Shown one piece after another: positions 15,525-24,871 of a stretch of DNA of 64,000 nucleotides. Position 1 is the first letter of the stretch. The number at the start of each line of letters is the position of its first letter. A model generated the notes under the pieces. The model was not told where the DNA came from and did no database searches. It worked only from the letters and a program-made list of their open reading frames with translations. Origin of the DNA: JAOUEA01 sp963762075 (lineage in GTDB: Bacteria; Actinomycetota; UBA4738; HRBIN12); contig CAVXJC010000007.1 in NCBI GenBank assembly GCA_963762075.1, forward strand, positions 62,001 through 126,000, given 5' to 3'. Position numbers and translations under genes: made by a program.

Positions 15525-18179
15525 ATGAGCTCACCTGCGGCGTTCGCCGCACGGTTCCCGTTCACGCTGGACGAGTTCCAGATGCAGGCCGCTGATGCGG
15601 TCGAGGCCGGCATGTCGGTGCTCGTCGCCGCTCCCACCGGGAGCGGCAAGACCGTGGTGGCCGAGTACGCGATCGAACGATCTCTCGCCTTGGGGGGCAA
15701 GACCTTCTACACCACGCCCCTCAAGGCCCTGTCGAATCAGAAGTTCGGCGACCTCGTCGTCAAGCACGGCCCCGCGACCGTCGGCCTGTTGACCGGCGAC
15801 AACACGATCAACTCCGAGGCGCCGGTGGTGGTGATGACGACCGAGGTGCTCCGCAACATGCTCTACGAACGATCCGACACGTTGCGCGGTCTCGTGAGCG
15901 TCGTGATGGATGAGGTGCACTATCTGCAGGATCCGTATCGCGGCGCCGTCTGGGAGGAGGTGCTGATCCACCTGCCGCTCAGCGTGAGCGTCGTCTGCCT
16001 CTCGGCCACGATCTCCAACGCCGAGGAGTTCGGCGAATGGGTCGGCACGTTGCGCGGCGAGACCCGGGTGATCATCGAGGAACGTCGCCCGGTGCCGCTC
16101 GAGCATCACTACCTCGTGGGCCATCGCCTGCATCCGATGCACGTGGAACAGGACGGCGTGGCGATCCCGAATCCCTACGTCGTCTCGCTCGACCAGAACG
16201 AGCTCCGAACCAAGATCTACCACCGGCGCAGCAGCGGCTACCCGCAGCACGAGCGCATCTCGCGACCGCGCGAAGGCCACCGGCGGGTGTACGTGCCGAG
16301 GCGATCTGAAGTCGTCGACGTTCTCGAGGAGCACGGCATGCTTCCCGCGATCTACTTCGTGTTCAGCCGGGCCGGGTGCGACCGCAGCGTTCGGTGGATC
16401 CGTGAGGCGGGCATCTCGCTCACGAACCGGGCCGAGGCCGAGCGCATCCGTGAGCGCGCCGAGTCCCGCGCTGCGTGGGTCGACGAGGACGACCTGGTCA
16501 CGCTCGGGTTCTACGACTTCCTCGACGGGCTCACGGCGGGGGTAGCGGCGCACCACGCGGGCATGCTTCCCGTGTTCAAGGAGACGGTCGAGGAGTTGTT
16601 CGAGGCCGGTCTCGTGAAGGTGGTGTTCGCCACCGAGACGCTCTCGCTCGGCATCAACATGCCCGCCAAGACGGTGGTGATCGAGGACCTCTGGAAGTTC
16701 CAGGGTGAACGGCACGAGTTGCTCACACCGGGTGAGTACACGCAACTCACCGGGCGAGCCGGGCGCCGTGGCATCGACGAGGTCGGCCACGCCGTGGTGC
16801 TGTACCAGAAGCAGGTGGACTTCGAACGCGTCGCCACCCTGGCGCAGCGCCGCACCTACGATCTGGTGTCGTCGTTCCGTCCTTCCTACAACATGGCGGT
16901 CAACCTGGCTCGCAACTACACCGAGGAACAGGCGCATCGGCTGTTGAACAGCTCGTTCGGGCAGTTCCTCGCCGACCGGAAGGTCGTCGGGCTCGAGCGT
17001 GAGCGACGTCGCGACGCCGATGCGATCGAGGGTTACCGCGAGAACATGCGCTGCCACCTCGGCGACTTCGACGAGTACTGGTCGCTCATGTCGAGGGCTC
17101 GCCGCATGCGCGAGAGCGATCGCAAGGGTCACGAGAAGGCGCGCATCGACTCGGTGCGCGCAGCGGTCGGCAAGCTGAAGCCCGGCGAGGTGATCTCGGT
17201 GCCCAACGGCAGGCGCGGAGGCCTCGGGGTGATCGTGAGCTCGCGCGAGGGCAAGCCCACGGTACTCACGCAGGACCGGCGGTTCTTCCGGCTGGCTGCC
17301 CGCGACTTCCACGACCCGCCGGCGGTGCTCACGCGGATACCGTTGCCGCGCTCGGGCAGCGCGCGGAGCAGCCGATACCGGCGAGACGTCGCCGCCAAGC
17401 TCGTCTCGCTGCAGGTACGACCCGCGAAGCCGCCGAAGCACCGCGCCGATCCGAAGGTCGAACGCGAGGCGACCAAGCTCGAGGAACGCGCAACGAACCA
17501 TCCGTGTCACGCTTGCCCCGAGCGCGGCAAGCACGAACGGTGGGCCAAGCGCGTCGACGAGCGCGAGGCCTCGCTCTCGGGCATCGAGCGGCGTATCAGG
17601 GTGCGGACCGAAACGCTGGCGCGCCAGTTCGACCGGGTCCTCTCCGTGCTTCGGGAGCTCGGCTACGTCGAGGGCTGGTCGGTGACCGAACGGGGAAGGA
17701 GCCTGTCTCGCATCTACGGCGAGGGTGACATCTTGGTGGCGGAGGCGCTCGCCCGGGGCATCTTCGACGACCTCGAGCCTGCGGAGGTCGCAGCCCTGCT
17801 GTCGGCGGTCGTCTACGAAGGACGTGAACGCGTCCCCCTTTCCGGCGGCATGCCGACCCCGGCCGCGGCACAGAGCTACGAGCGGCTCGAGCGCACGTGG
17901 CGGCGGATCCGCCGGACCGAGGACGACCACCAGGTGCAGCTCTGCCGCGAGCTCGAGGCCGGGTTCGCGACACCCGTCTTCCACTGGGCCAGTGGACGTG
18001 CTCTCGAAGACGTGCTCGCCGAGACCGACATGGCCCCGGGAGACTTCGTGCGCAACTGCAAGCAGCTTCTCGACCTGCTGCGTCAGGTCGAGGAGGTGGC
18101 GAACCCCGACGTGGCCGCACTTTTCGCGATGGCCCGCTCCTCGGTGCTCCGGGGCGTCGTCGCGTACACGGGCGTCTGA
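15525..18179 (+). CDS. helY: Ski2/Mtr4-like superfamily 2 RNA helicase HelY
   Basis: ATP-dependent DExH helicase related to eukaryotic Ski2/Mtr4, probably working in RNA turnover. It has 884 residues. Walker A APTGSGKTV is near residue 33, DEVH box VMDEVHYL near 128, SAT motif CLSATISN near 158, and motif VI QLTGRAGRRGID near 406. A beta-barrel arch-like insertion and a C-terminal helical (DSHCT-type) domain fill residues 480-884. ATG start 13 nt after the hydrolase. The homologue in mycobacteria (Rv2092c) is also next to the tat/paf genes. Confidence 0.95.
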   Translation: MSSPAAFAARFPFTLDEFQMQAADAVEAGMSVLVAAPTGSGKTVVAEYAIERSLALGGKTFYTTPLKALSNQKFGDLVVKHGPATVGLLTGDNTINSEAPVVVMTTEVLRNMLYERSDTLRGLVSVVMDEVHYLQDPYRGAVWEEVLIHLPLSVSVVCLSATISNAEEFGEWVGTLRGETRVIIEERRPVPLEHHYLVGHRLHPMHVEQDGVAIPNPYVVSLDQNELRTKIYHRRSSGYPQHERISRPREGHRRVYVPRRSEVVDVLEEHGMLPAIYFVFSRAGCDRSVRWIREAGISLTNRAEAERIRERAESRAAWVDEDDLVTLGFYDFLDGLTAGVAAHHAGMLPVFKETVEELFEAGLVKVVFATETLSLGINMPAKTVVIEDLWKFQGERHELLTPGEYTQLTGRAGRRGIDEVGHAVVLYQKQVDFERVATLAQRRTYDLVSSFRPSYNMAVNLARNYTEEQAHRLLNSSFGQFLADRKVVGLERERRRDADAIEGYRENMRCHLGDFDEYWSLMSRARRMRESDRKGHEKARIDSVRAAVGKLKPGEVISVPNGRRGGLGVIVSSREGKPTVLTQDRRFFRLAARDFHDPPAVLTRIPLPRSGSARSSRYRRDVAAKLVSLQVRPAKPPKHRADPKVEREATKLEERATNHPCHACPERGKHERWAKRVDEREASLSGIERRIRVRTETLARQFDRVLSVLRELGYVEGWSVTERGRSLSRIYGEGDILVAEALARGIFDDLEPAEVAALLSAVVYEGRERVPLSGGMPTPAAAQSYERLERTWRRIRRTEDDHQVQLCRELEAGFATPVFHWASGRALEDVLAETDMAPGDFVRNCKQLLDLLRQVEEVANPDVAALFAMARSSVLRGVVAYTGV

Positions 18180-18206
18180 CGCAACGGTGCGAGCGGTGCG
18201 GGAGCG

Positions 18207-19136
18207 ATGACGAGCCCCTTCGGACGCCTCACGGTCATCGCCGACCCCGACCACGGCGTGGCCGGGAGAGGGGAGCGGCTCACGGAACTGGAGCGCGCGC
18301 TGTCAGCCAGCGAGCTCGCCTATACGCTCAAACTCATGGAGCGCCCGGGCGACGGTGCGCGCCTCACGACGTCTGCCCTGGAGGGAGGGTGTCGCTACGT
18401 CGTGGCCGTCGGCGGCGATGCGATCGTGCAGGACGTCGTGAACGGCATGTTCCGTGACGGCTCGCCGATCCTCGAGGAGCCTGTGCTCGGCGTGATCGCG
18501 GCTGGAACCGAGAACGACCTGTTGCGGAGCTTCGGGCTTCCGGGCGACATCGACGGGGGAGTCCGGCACCTGCTGGGTGACAACACCTACCCCTTCGATC
18601 TGATGCGCGTCACGTGCACCGACCCCCACGGCGAGCGCATGACCCGGTACGCCCACAACCTTGCGCAGCTCGGGCTCGGGGCCGATGCCGAGGTGGCGCG
18701 ACGGCGCCTCCCCGCGTGGCTGGGTGACCGTACTAGGCGGTTCCTGGGATTCTGGCGCGGCTACGCCGCCACGAGGCGAAGGGTCGTGCAGGTTGGATAC
18801 GACATGAAGACCTGGGAAGGCGAGAGCTTCCACGTGGTGATCGGCAACGGACAGTTCGCCTCGGGGATCCGGCTCTCGCCTCGCTCGTACCCGGGCGACG
18901 GCGTGCTCGACGCCCTGGTGTTCACGGGCCAGAAGTCCGACGGGTACACGATGATCCCTCGCATCATGCGCCACGGCGGGCATGTTCCCGACGACGCGAT
19001 CAAGGAACTGCGAGCGAAGATCCGTTTCTCTGTCGATTCCGACCGGCCGCTCGCGCTCATCGCCGACGGGGAGCCGTTCGGCACCACCCCGGCGACCTTC
19101 CAGGTCGTGCCGCAGCAGATCCTGTTGAAGCTGTAG
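18207..19136 (+). CDS. Lipid-kinase-fold protein with degenerate signature motifs
   Basis: A 309-residue homologue of DagK/YegS lipid kinases (compare 13854-14768). The overall fold is kept: an N-terminal nucleotide-binding half and a C-terminal sandwich with VVIGNGQFASGIRLSP. The two key motifs are changed: GGDGT reads GGDAI (about 71-75) and GTGND reads GTEND (about 102-106). A polyphosphate/NAD-kinase-like reaction, altered specificity or loss of kinase activity are all possible. ATG start with GGGAGCG upstream. It lies 27 nt after helY and 13 nt before the M24 peptidase. Confidence 0.8.
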   Translation: MTSPFGRLTVIADPDHGVAGRGERLTELERALSASELAYTLKLMERPGDGARLTTSALEGGCRYVVAVGGDAIVQDVVNGMFRDGSPILEEPVLGVIAAGTENDLLRSFGLPGDIDGGVRHLLGDNTYPFDLMRVTCTDPHGERMTRYAHNLAQLGLGADAEVARRRLPAWLGDRTRRFLGFWRGYAATRRRVVQVGYDMKTWEGESFHVVIGNGQFASGIRLSPRSYPGDGVLDALVFTGQKSDGYTMIPRIMRHGGHVPDDAIKELRAKIRFSVDSDRPLALIADGEPFGTTPATFQVVPQQILLKL

Positions 19137-19149
19137 AGGAGGCTCACAC

Positions 19150-20250
19150 GTGGACACCGGCCGATTGACGGACCGCATGCATCGTGTCACCAGGGCGGCC
19201 GAAGCCCAGGGGCTCGATGCCCTCGTGGTCGCGCCCTCGCCCGATCTCGCCTACCTCACCGGCTACGACCCAATGCCGCTGGAACGCGCGACCCTGCTGG
19301 TCCTGCGGCCCGACCGTCCGGCGATCATGCTCGTACCCGAGCTCGAGCGTCCGCTCGCGGCGGCGTCGCCCGCGGGAACGATCGTCGAGCTGATCGGATG
19401 GGTCGACGGAGTCGACCCCTACGAGGAAGTCGCCGGGCTCCTCTCGGGCGAGGCGAGGGCGGCCGTCAATGACCGGTGTTGGTCGAGCCACCTGCTGGGT
19501 TTGCAGGCCGCCCTGCCGGGAACGACCTTCAGCCCGGCGTCGCCCGTCATTGGCCGTCTGCGCGCGGTGAAAGACGACGACGAGCTCGCGGCGCTTCGGC
19601 GAGCGGCGCGAGGAGCAGATGAGTCGTTCCGTCAGATCTGCGCCATGTCGTTCCTCGGACGCCGGGAGGAGGAGATCGCGGCGGACCTGGCCGGCCTGCT
19701 CGTCGAGCACGGCCACGCGAGCGCGGAGTTCACGATCGTCGCGAGCGGACCGAACGCCGCCTCGCCGCACCACGAGCCCGGCGGGCGCACCATCCTGCCC
19801 CGCGACGCCGTCGTGATGGACTTCGGAGGAGCGCTCGGAGGGTACTTCAGCGACACGACGCGAACCGTGGTGGTGGGAGAGCCCCCACCCGGATTCGAGG
19901 CGGTGTACGAGACGGTGCGCCGAGCACAGGCGGCGGCGTGCAACGCCGTGCGACCCGGCATCGAGGCCCAGGAGATCGACCGCGTCGCGCGAGGCATCAT
20001 CGACGACGTGGGGTTGGGGGAGAAGTTCATCCACCGCACCGGGCACGGCATCGGGCTCGAGGTACACGAGCCGCCCTACATCGTGGAGGGGAGCGACTGG
20101 ATGCTCGAGGCCGGCACGACGTTCTCCGTCGAACCCGGCGTCTATCTCGAGCACGAGTTCGGGGTGCGCATCGAGGACATCGTCGTGGTTACCGCCGACG
20201 GGGTGGAACGATTGAACCGCTCGACGCGCGAGCTCCAAGTCGTCGAGTAG
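19150..20250 (+). CDS. M24-family Xaa-Pro aminopeptidase/dipeptidase
   Basis: Dinuclear-metal peptidase with creatinase-type N-domain (about 1-125) and pita-bread catalytic domain (about 135-366). Metal ligands are visible: Asp in VMDFGG and Asp in FSDTTRT (about 223 and 234), His in TGHGIGLEVHE (about 298), Glu in SVEPGVYLE (about 326) and Glu in RIEDIV (about 341). It has 366 residues, normal for PepQ/PepP types. GTG start with GAGGAGG upstream. The mycobacterial pepE (Rv2089c) has a similar neighbourhood. It is convergent with cysS, with a 12-nt gap. Confidence 0.92.
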   Translation: MDTGRLTDRMHRVTRAAEAQGLDALVVAPSPDLAYLTGYDPMPLERATLLVLRPDRPAIMLVPELERPLAAASPAGTIVELIGWVDGVDPYEEVAGLLSGEARAAVNDRCWSSHLLGLQAALPGTTFSPASPVIGRLRAVKDDDELAALRRAARGADESFRQICAMSFLGRREEEIAADLAGLLVEHGHASAEFTIVASGPNAASPHHEPGGRTILPRDAVVMDFGGALGGYFSDTTRTVVVGEPPPGFEAVYETVRRAQAAACNAVRPGIEAQEIDRVARGIIDDVGLGEKFIHRTGHGIGLEVHEPPYIVEGSDWMLEAGTTFSVEPGVYLEHEFGVRIEDIVVVTADGVERLNRSTRELQVVE

Positions 20251-20262
20251 CGAGCGCGGGGA

Positions 20263-21654
20263 TCAGCTCCTGGGACGAACCTTCGTGCCGTCGGGCGTGT
20301 CCATGACCTCGAGGCCCATGTCGGCGAGCTCGTCACGCAGTCGATCGCTCTCCGCGTAGTTCTTGCGAGCGCGTGCCGCGTCTCGCGCCGCAACCCTGGC
20401 CAGCATCTCCTCGCTCGGCGCCCAGCCGCTCGTGGCCTCTCGCTCGAGATCGAGCCCGAGCACCGAGTCCCACGATGCCAGCAGCGAATACTTCTCGCCG
20501 TCGCTCACGTCGTGCGAGCCGACGACCTCGTTCACGACCACCACGGTGGAGGGCATGTCGAGGTCCGAAGCGACCGCCTCACGGAAGCGCACGTCGAAGG
20601 CGCGGGCGGCCGGACCGAGCTCCTCGGCGCCCGGAGCCCACCCCGCCATGCGCCGGCGGAGCTGCTTGACACGGGCGTCGGCGGTGTCCATCGCATCCCA
20701 CGTGAAGTCCATCTCCGAGCGGTAGCGAGTCTGGAACGTGAGCCACCGGAACGCGAGTGGATCAGACCCCCGCTCGACGAGATCGGGGACCCGGACCGTG
20801 TTGCCCGTGGACTTCGAGATCTTCTGGCCCGATTGCCGCAGGTGGCCTCCGTGCACCCAGATCGAGACCACCCGATGCCCGACCGCCCCCTCGCTCTGAG
20901 CTATCTCGTCCTCGTGATGAGGGAACCGCAGATCGTTGCCCCCGGTGTGGATGTCGAACCGCTCGCCGAGGTACTTCATCGACATGGCCGAGCATTCGAT
21001 GTGCCAGCCGGGAAAGCCGAGGCCCCACGGGGAGTCCCACTTCATCAGGCGTCCCGGGCCTGCCGACTTCCAGAGGGCGAAGTCGGCAGGAGTACGCTTG
21101 GCCGGGTCGCTCTCGAGGTCGCGATGACCCTCGCGGAGGTTGTCGAGGGTGTTGCCGCTCAGCGAGCCGTAACCGGGCAGTGACGACACGTCGAAATACA
21201 CGCTTCCCGAGTCGACGACGTATGCATGGCCGCGGTCGATCAGGGTCTGGGTGAGTTCGATCATCTCGGGGATGTGCTCGGTCGCCTTGGGATATCTGTC
21301 GGCGGGTCGGATGCCGACCGCAGCAGCGTCGGCGAAGACCGCGTCGGCGTACTTCTCGGCGATCTCCAGCGGGGAGGTGCCCTCGTCCTCGACCGCGAGC
21401 AGCATCTTGTCGACGGCCTGCGGCGACGCCTCGTCGGTCATGTGCCCGACGTCGGTGATGTTCATGATCTGCGTGACGGTGTGGCCCTCGAGCTCGAGAC
21501 CGCGCCTGATCAGGTCGGCGAGCATGAAGGTGCGCATGTTGCCGAGGTGCGCGTAGCGGTAGACCGTTGGCCCGCAGGTATACATCGTGACGTGACCGTC
21601 GGCAGACGGTGTCACCTCGTCGAGCCCGCGCGTCAGCGTGTTGTACAGGCGCAT
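20263..21654 (-). CDS. cysS: Cysteine-tRNA ligase CysS
   Basis: Class I aminoacyl-tRNA synthetase. It has 463 residues. The first zinc Cys is in YTCGPTVY (about 26), the HIGH signature reads HLGN (about 36-39, a common CysS variant), WHIECSAM carries the second zinc Cys, HHEDEIAQSE follows, and the second signature is KISKSTGN (about 267). The C-terminal helical domain (about 320-463) is present, which separates it from the mycothiol ligase MshC. The ATG follows a -10-like box at 6 nt. Confidence 0.95.
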   Translation of the reverse strand: MRLYNTLTRGLDEVTPSADGHVTMYTCGPTVYRYAHLGNMRTFMLADLIRRGLELEGHTVTQIMNITDVGHMTDEASPQAVDKMLLAVEDEGTSPLEIAEKYADAVFADAAAVGIRPADRYPKATEHIPEMIELTQTLIDRGHAYVVDSGSVYFDVSSLPGYGSLSGNTLDNLREGHRDLESDPAKRTPADFALWKSAGPGRLMKWDSPWGLGFPGWHIECSAMSMKYLGERFDIHTGGNDLRFPHHEDEIAQSEGAVGHRVVSIWVHGGHLRQSGQKISKSTGNTVRVPDLVERGSDPLAFRWLTFQTRYRSEMDFTWDAMDTADARVKQLRRRMAGWAPGAEELGPAARAFDVRFREAVASDLDMPSTVVVVNEVVGSHDVSDGEKYSLLASWDSVLGLDLEREATSGWAPSEEMLARVAARDAARARKNYAESDRLRDELADMGLEVMDTPDGTKVRPRS

Positions 21655-21660
21655 GGCCCG

Positions 21661-21666
21661 AGCTTA
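21661..21666 (-). promoter_or_regulatory. Putative leaderless -10 box of cysS
   Basis: On the minus strand TAAGCT ends 6 nt before the cysS ATG at 21654. The region to the next gene is only 30 nt, so the transcript would be leaderless. Confidence 0.45.
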
Positions 21667-21684
21667 CCGCCGGCAGGTGCGCGG

Positions 21685-24102
21685 CTACGCAGAGTCGTCC
21701 GGGCGCGGAGGAGACTGCGGGTCGAGCATGACGCGTTGCCGGTCGGCCTGCCGGTTGCCCGGGGCCGAGGCGGCGACCTCGATCGGCGGAGGTGGCACCG
21801 GAACAGGGATGCGCGTCTCGACGCCGGCGTGTTCCCTGTGGGCGCGGAGCACCGCATCGTGGTAGCGCTCGATCATCTTCAGGAACATCGGGTCGTGATA
21901 CGGCCTGCCGTCGACCGTGGGACCTTGCGTGCCCTCGATGATGGCTTCGACGTCGTCACCCGTGATGGTCTTCACGGTCTCCAAGGCGTGCGCGAGGGCG
22001 AGGATGTCCGAGCGGTGCTCGTCGAGGAGCTCCCAGGTCTTCTCGTAGAGCTCATTCAGCTTGTCCTCGACGCTCTGGCCGAAGACCGAGTCGAACAGCG
22101 CCCGGTCGCCGCCGGTCTCCATGGGCGTCGAGCCCAGAGGCGCGAGGGTGACGGACCGCGAAGCGATGCGGTCGCCCATCGCGTAGTAGGCCAGCGCCTG
22201 GCTGGTCATGCCTGTCGCGGCGCGCATGTCACCGCCGACCCCCATGGAATGATCTCCGTCGAAGAACATGCGCTCACCGGCCAGCGAAGCCAACGCGGTC
22301 ATCACGTCGATCTCTCGTTCCGTGCGCCACTGCACGAACTGGTCCTCGGGCGGGATCGACGAGACGAACCCGCCGACGTCCCCACGGCGCTCGATCGTGG
22401 CCATGTCGATCACCGCATGCTTGCGCAACCTGTAGGCGACGACGGCGTGGCATGCCTCGTGCACCGCCACGGAGTGGCGCTCGCGCTCGATGTACTCGTG
22501 CTCATCGGGCAATCCGTGCTGCTTCAGCTGCTTTGCCTTCACGACGTCGCCATAGGTCACCATGTCTCGGTCGTCGCGGATCGCGATCACGAGGCCCTCG
22601 TTCACGATGTCCTTGATCGACGCGCCCGAGAAGTACGGTGTGATCGTGGCGAGCTTGTCGAGCTCTGCTGTGTCGATCTCGTTCTTCACCTTCGCCAGGT
22701 AGTACTCGAAGGTCGCCCGCCGTCCGTCCTTCTGCGGGTAGCCAACCTTGTACTGGCGATCGACACGGCCGGGGCGCAGCATCGCCGGGTCGAGGGTGTT
22801 CGGCATGTTCGTCGCGAAGATGTGCAGGATGCGGTACTTCGGCGGGGGCTTCGGCTTCATGCCGAGGAGCTTGCGGATCTTGTTCACGAGCCCCTTCGGC
22901 TTCGTGAGCCCCGACATCTCGGCGAGTAGCGCCTGCAGGGTGCCCATCCCGCCGCCACCCGCCATGCCGCCCATGATGACCCGCTCTTTGTACGGCTCTC
23001 CCGCCCCGGCCGACGATGATCCGGCATGGAATGCCGCGTCGCGACCAGGCGCGGACAGGTAGGAGACCCCGTTGCAGGTGGGTGCGGTCGACCACGGCGA
23101 GACCGACGCACCCGCCCCACCGGCGATCTGCTGACCGCGGCTTCCCAGTGAATCTGCCTCGTCGATGAACACGATCGCGCCGCCGTAGCGCATGGAGAGC
23201 TTGCGGAGCTTGCGGTACAAGGAGCGGACCTTGAGGATGCCGACTCCCATGAACATGTTGATGAACGCGCCCGCATCGACGTTCACGAACGGCTTCGCCG
23301 TCTCACCCGCCACGGCCTGGGCCATGAGTGTCTTGCCCGTCCCGGGAGGGCCCCAGAGCAGGATGCCCCCGGGCACGTAGCCGCCGCGAGACTCGATCGC
23401 CTCCGGGTCGTCAAGGAACACCAAGGTCTCTTTGAGTTGCCCGAGCGCCGCGTCCTGGCCCTTGACGTCATCGAACCGCGTCTCGATCTCGTCCGGCATG
23501 ATCGTGTCGATGCCGCCTCGGGACAGGAACCAGAACAACCCGATGAACTGGAACATCACGAAGAAGAAGCCGAACGCGAGCTGCATGATGAATGGCAGGG
23601 CGACAACGAGTCGCGCCGGGGCCTCGATGATGCCCAACCACACGGGGTCCGAGTTGAAGATCCGACCCATCAACGTGCTCAGGACCGTGAGGAACAGGAA
23701 GAGCTTGAATGCGCGACCCGCCCGGAAGCGCGTGTAGTCGCTCATGCCTCCGAGCCGGCGATCCGCGCCACCGAAGACCGTCTTCTCCCAGAACCTGTAG
23801 TAGCCCTTCGAATGCTCCTCGATGAAGTAATGGGTCTGGCGCAGGAACTCCAACGCCATCAGCGCCAGCAACCACCAGTAGTCGTTGATCGCGATACGGA
23901 TCGCATCGACGAACGGACCGTCGAGCGGTTTCACGGTGGTGGACCACACCACCGCGAGTCCCGCGAGCCAGAGGATGCTCAGCAGGACGAGGAGCTTGAT
24001 GCGATCCCAGAACACGGCCGGCGCCCGCGTCTGCCGCTCCGATGCTCGCGGCCTCGACGGCCGGTCGGCCAAGATGTTGGAACCGTTCCCCTTGGTGCTC
24101 AC
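21685..24102 (-). CDS. Membrane AAA metalloprotease, FtsH-like, with extra TM segments and AAA insertion
   Basis: A 805-residue FtsH relative. Four predicted transmembrane segments lie in the N-terminal 200 residues (about 36-53, 74-92, 137-155, 168-200). The AAA domain has Walker A GPPGTGKT near 251 and Walker B IVFIDEADS near 310. About 70 extra residues, rich in Gly, Ala and Ser, plus a basic patch, separate Walker B from the sensor region IFATNMPNTLDP near 429; then comes RPGRVDR. The zinc site is HEACH (about 547-551) with a third ligand in GGDMRAAT, so it should be an active peptidase. The GTG start at 24102 overlaps the lipoprotein stop by 4 nt (GTGA). The layout differs from ordinary FtsH, which has two TM helices. 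Confidence 0.87.
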   Translation of the reverse strand: MSTKGNGSNILADRPSRPRASERQTRAPAVFWDRIKLLVLLSILWLAGLAVVWSTTVKPLDGPFVDAIRIAINDYWWLLALMALEFLRQTHYFIEEHSKGYYRFWEKTVFGGADRRLGGMSDYTRFRAGRAFKLFLFLTVLSTLMGRIFNSDPVWLGIIEAPARLVVALPFIMQLAFGFFFVMFQFIGLFWFLSRGGIDTIMPDEIETRFDDVKGQDAALGQLKETLVFLDDPEAIESRGGYVPGGILLWGPPGTGKTLMAQAVAGETAKPFVNVDAGAFINMFMGVGILKVRSLYRKLRKLSMRYGGAIVFIDEADSLGSRGQQIAGGAGASVSPWSTAPTCNGVSYLSAPGRDAAFHAGSSSAGAGEPYKERVIMGGMAGGGGMGTLQALLAEMSGLTKPKGLVNKIRKLLGMKPKPPPKYRILHIFATNMPNTLDPAMLRPGRVDRQYKVGYPQKDGRRATFEYYLAKVKNEIDTAELDKLATITPYFSGASIKDIVNEGLVIAIRDDRDMVTYGDVVKAKQLKQHGLPDEHEYIERERHSVAVHEACHAVVAYRLRKHAVIDMATIERRGDVGGFVSSIPPEDQFVQWRTEREIDVMTALASLAGERMFFDGDHSMGVGGDMRAATGMTSQALAYYAMGDRIASRSVTLAPLGSTPMETGGDRALFDSVFGQSVEDKLNELYEKTWELLDEHRSDILALAHALETVKTITGDDVEAIIEGTQGPTVDGRPYHDPMFLKMIERYHDAVLRAHREHAGVETRIPVPVPPPPIEVAASAPGNRQADRQRVMLDPQSPPRPDDSA

Positions 24103-24788
24103 GCGATCACCGCCCAAGACTCGATCACGGATTCGATGTCGCCGCGATTGCGGCCGAAGCACTCCGCACTGCAGAGGACGGCCAACACGTACACCTTGTC
24201 AGACGCCGGATCCATGTAGGCCGTCTGCGAGATGTGCACGAAACGGTCGTCGAAGAACACGTCGGTTCCACCGGTCGACGTGTTGCCCTCCAGTGCCGAT
24301 GCCCAGATCTGAGCTTCGAAATGAAGGCCGCGGAATCCGTCCTTCTCGATGCGGTCGTCGTACGCCAAGAGTTGAACCGCCTCACGCCCGACTTGATCCT
24401 GGATCTGGTCGATCGGGACGATCAGGTTCCGCAGCGCCCCATAGTTGATGCCGTCGCGCTGCTCCGCCGTGAGGCGGAGCACGACCGCGATGCCCTGAGG
24501 GTAGTCGGAGAAGTAACCCCGTTGGTTCATCACGTTCCCCACGTCGGGCGAAGGGTCGGCGTCGATCCCGATCAACCACTCCACCGGATCGGGTGTGTTG
24601 ACCGGCGGACCCGCTGTCTCGCCCTGTAACGTCGCTTCATCGAAGACGGTCCATTCGATCGGCACCTTGAACGCCGTCTTCGCCTCGGCGTTGCGAACGT
24701 ACTCGTAGCTGGGCGAGCCGCAGGCCGCGAGGATCGTCGCAACCGCGAGTGCGGCCGCGCACGCCGGAACGCTACGGCGACGTGTCAT
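24099..24788 (-). CDS. Predicted lipoprotein coupled to FtsH-like protease
   Basis: A 229-residue exported lipoprotein. The signal peptide (about 1-22) ends in lipobox LAAC, with Cys23 as the lipidation site. The mature part is acidic with mixed alpha/beta character (AFKVPIEWTVFDEATLQ; FVHISQTAYMDPASDKVYVL) and resembles periplasmic proteins of the PsbP/LpqN type in its FxVPxxW strand, but I cannot assign a family with certainty. Its stop overlaps the FtsH-like start, so the two should be made in fixed ratio. It may be a partner or adaptor of the protease. Confidence 0.8.
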   Translation of the reverse strand: MTRRRSVPACAAALAVATILAACGSPSYEYVRNAEAKTAFKVPIEWTVFDEATLQGETAGPPVNTPDPVEWLIGIDADPSPDVGNVMNQRGYFSDYPQGIAVVLRLTAEQRDGINYGALRNLIVPIDQIQDQVGREAVQLLAYDDRIEKDGFRGLHFEAQIWASALEGNTSTGGTDVFFDDRFVHISQTAYMDPASDKVYVLAVLCSAECFGRNRGDIESVIESWAVIA

Positions 24789-24871
24789 CGCATCATCATC
24801 TCACGCTTCTTCGGAAGGGTTCCTCGTTCGGATGACTCATCGGCACGTGACGATCGAACCTCGAGGGAACG

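Noticed and set aside
15531..18254. Very long minus-strand frame (about 900 codons) opposite helY
   Set aside because: It is the antisense shadow of a high-GC gene; the plus-strand protein has all helicase motifs and the antisense protein has none.
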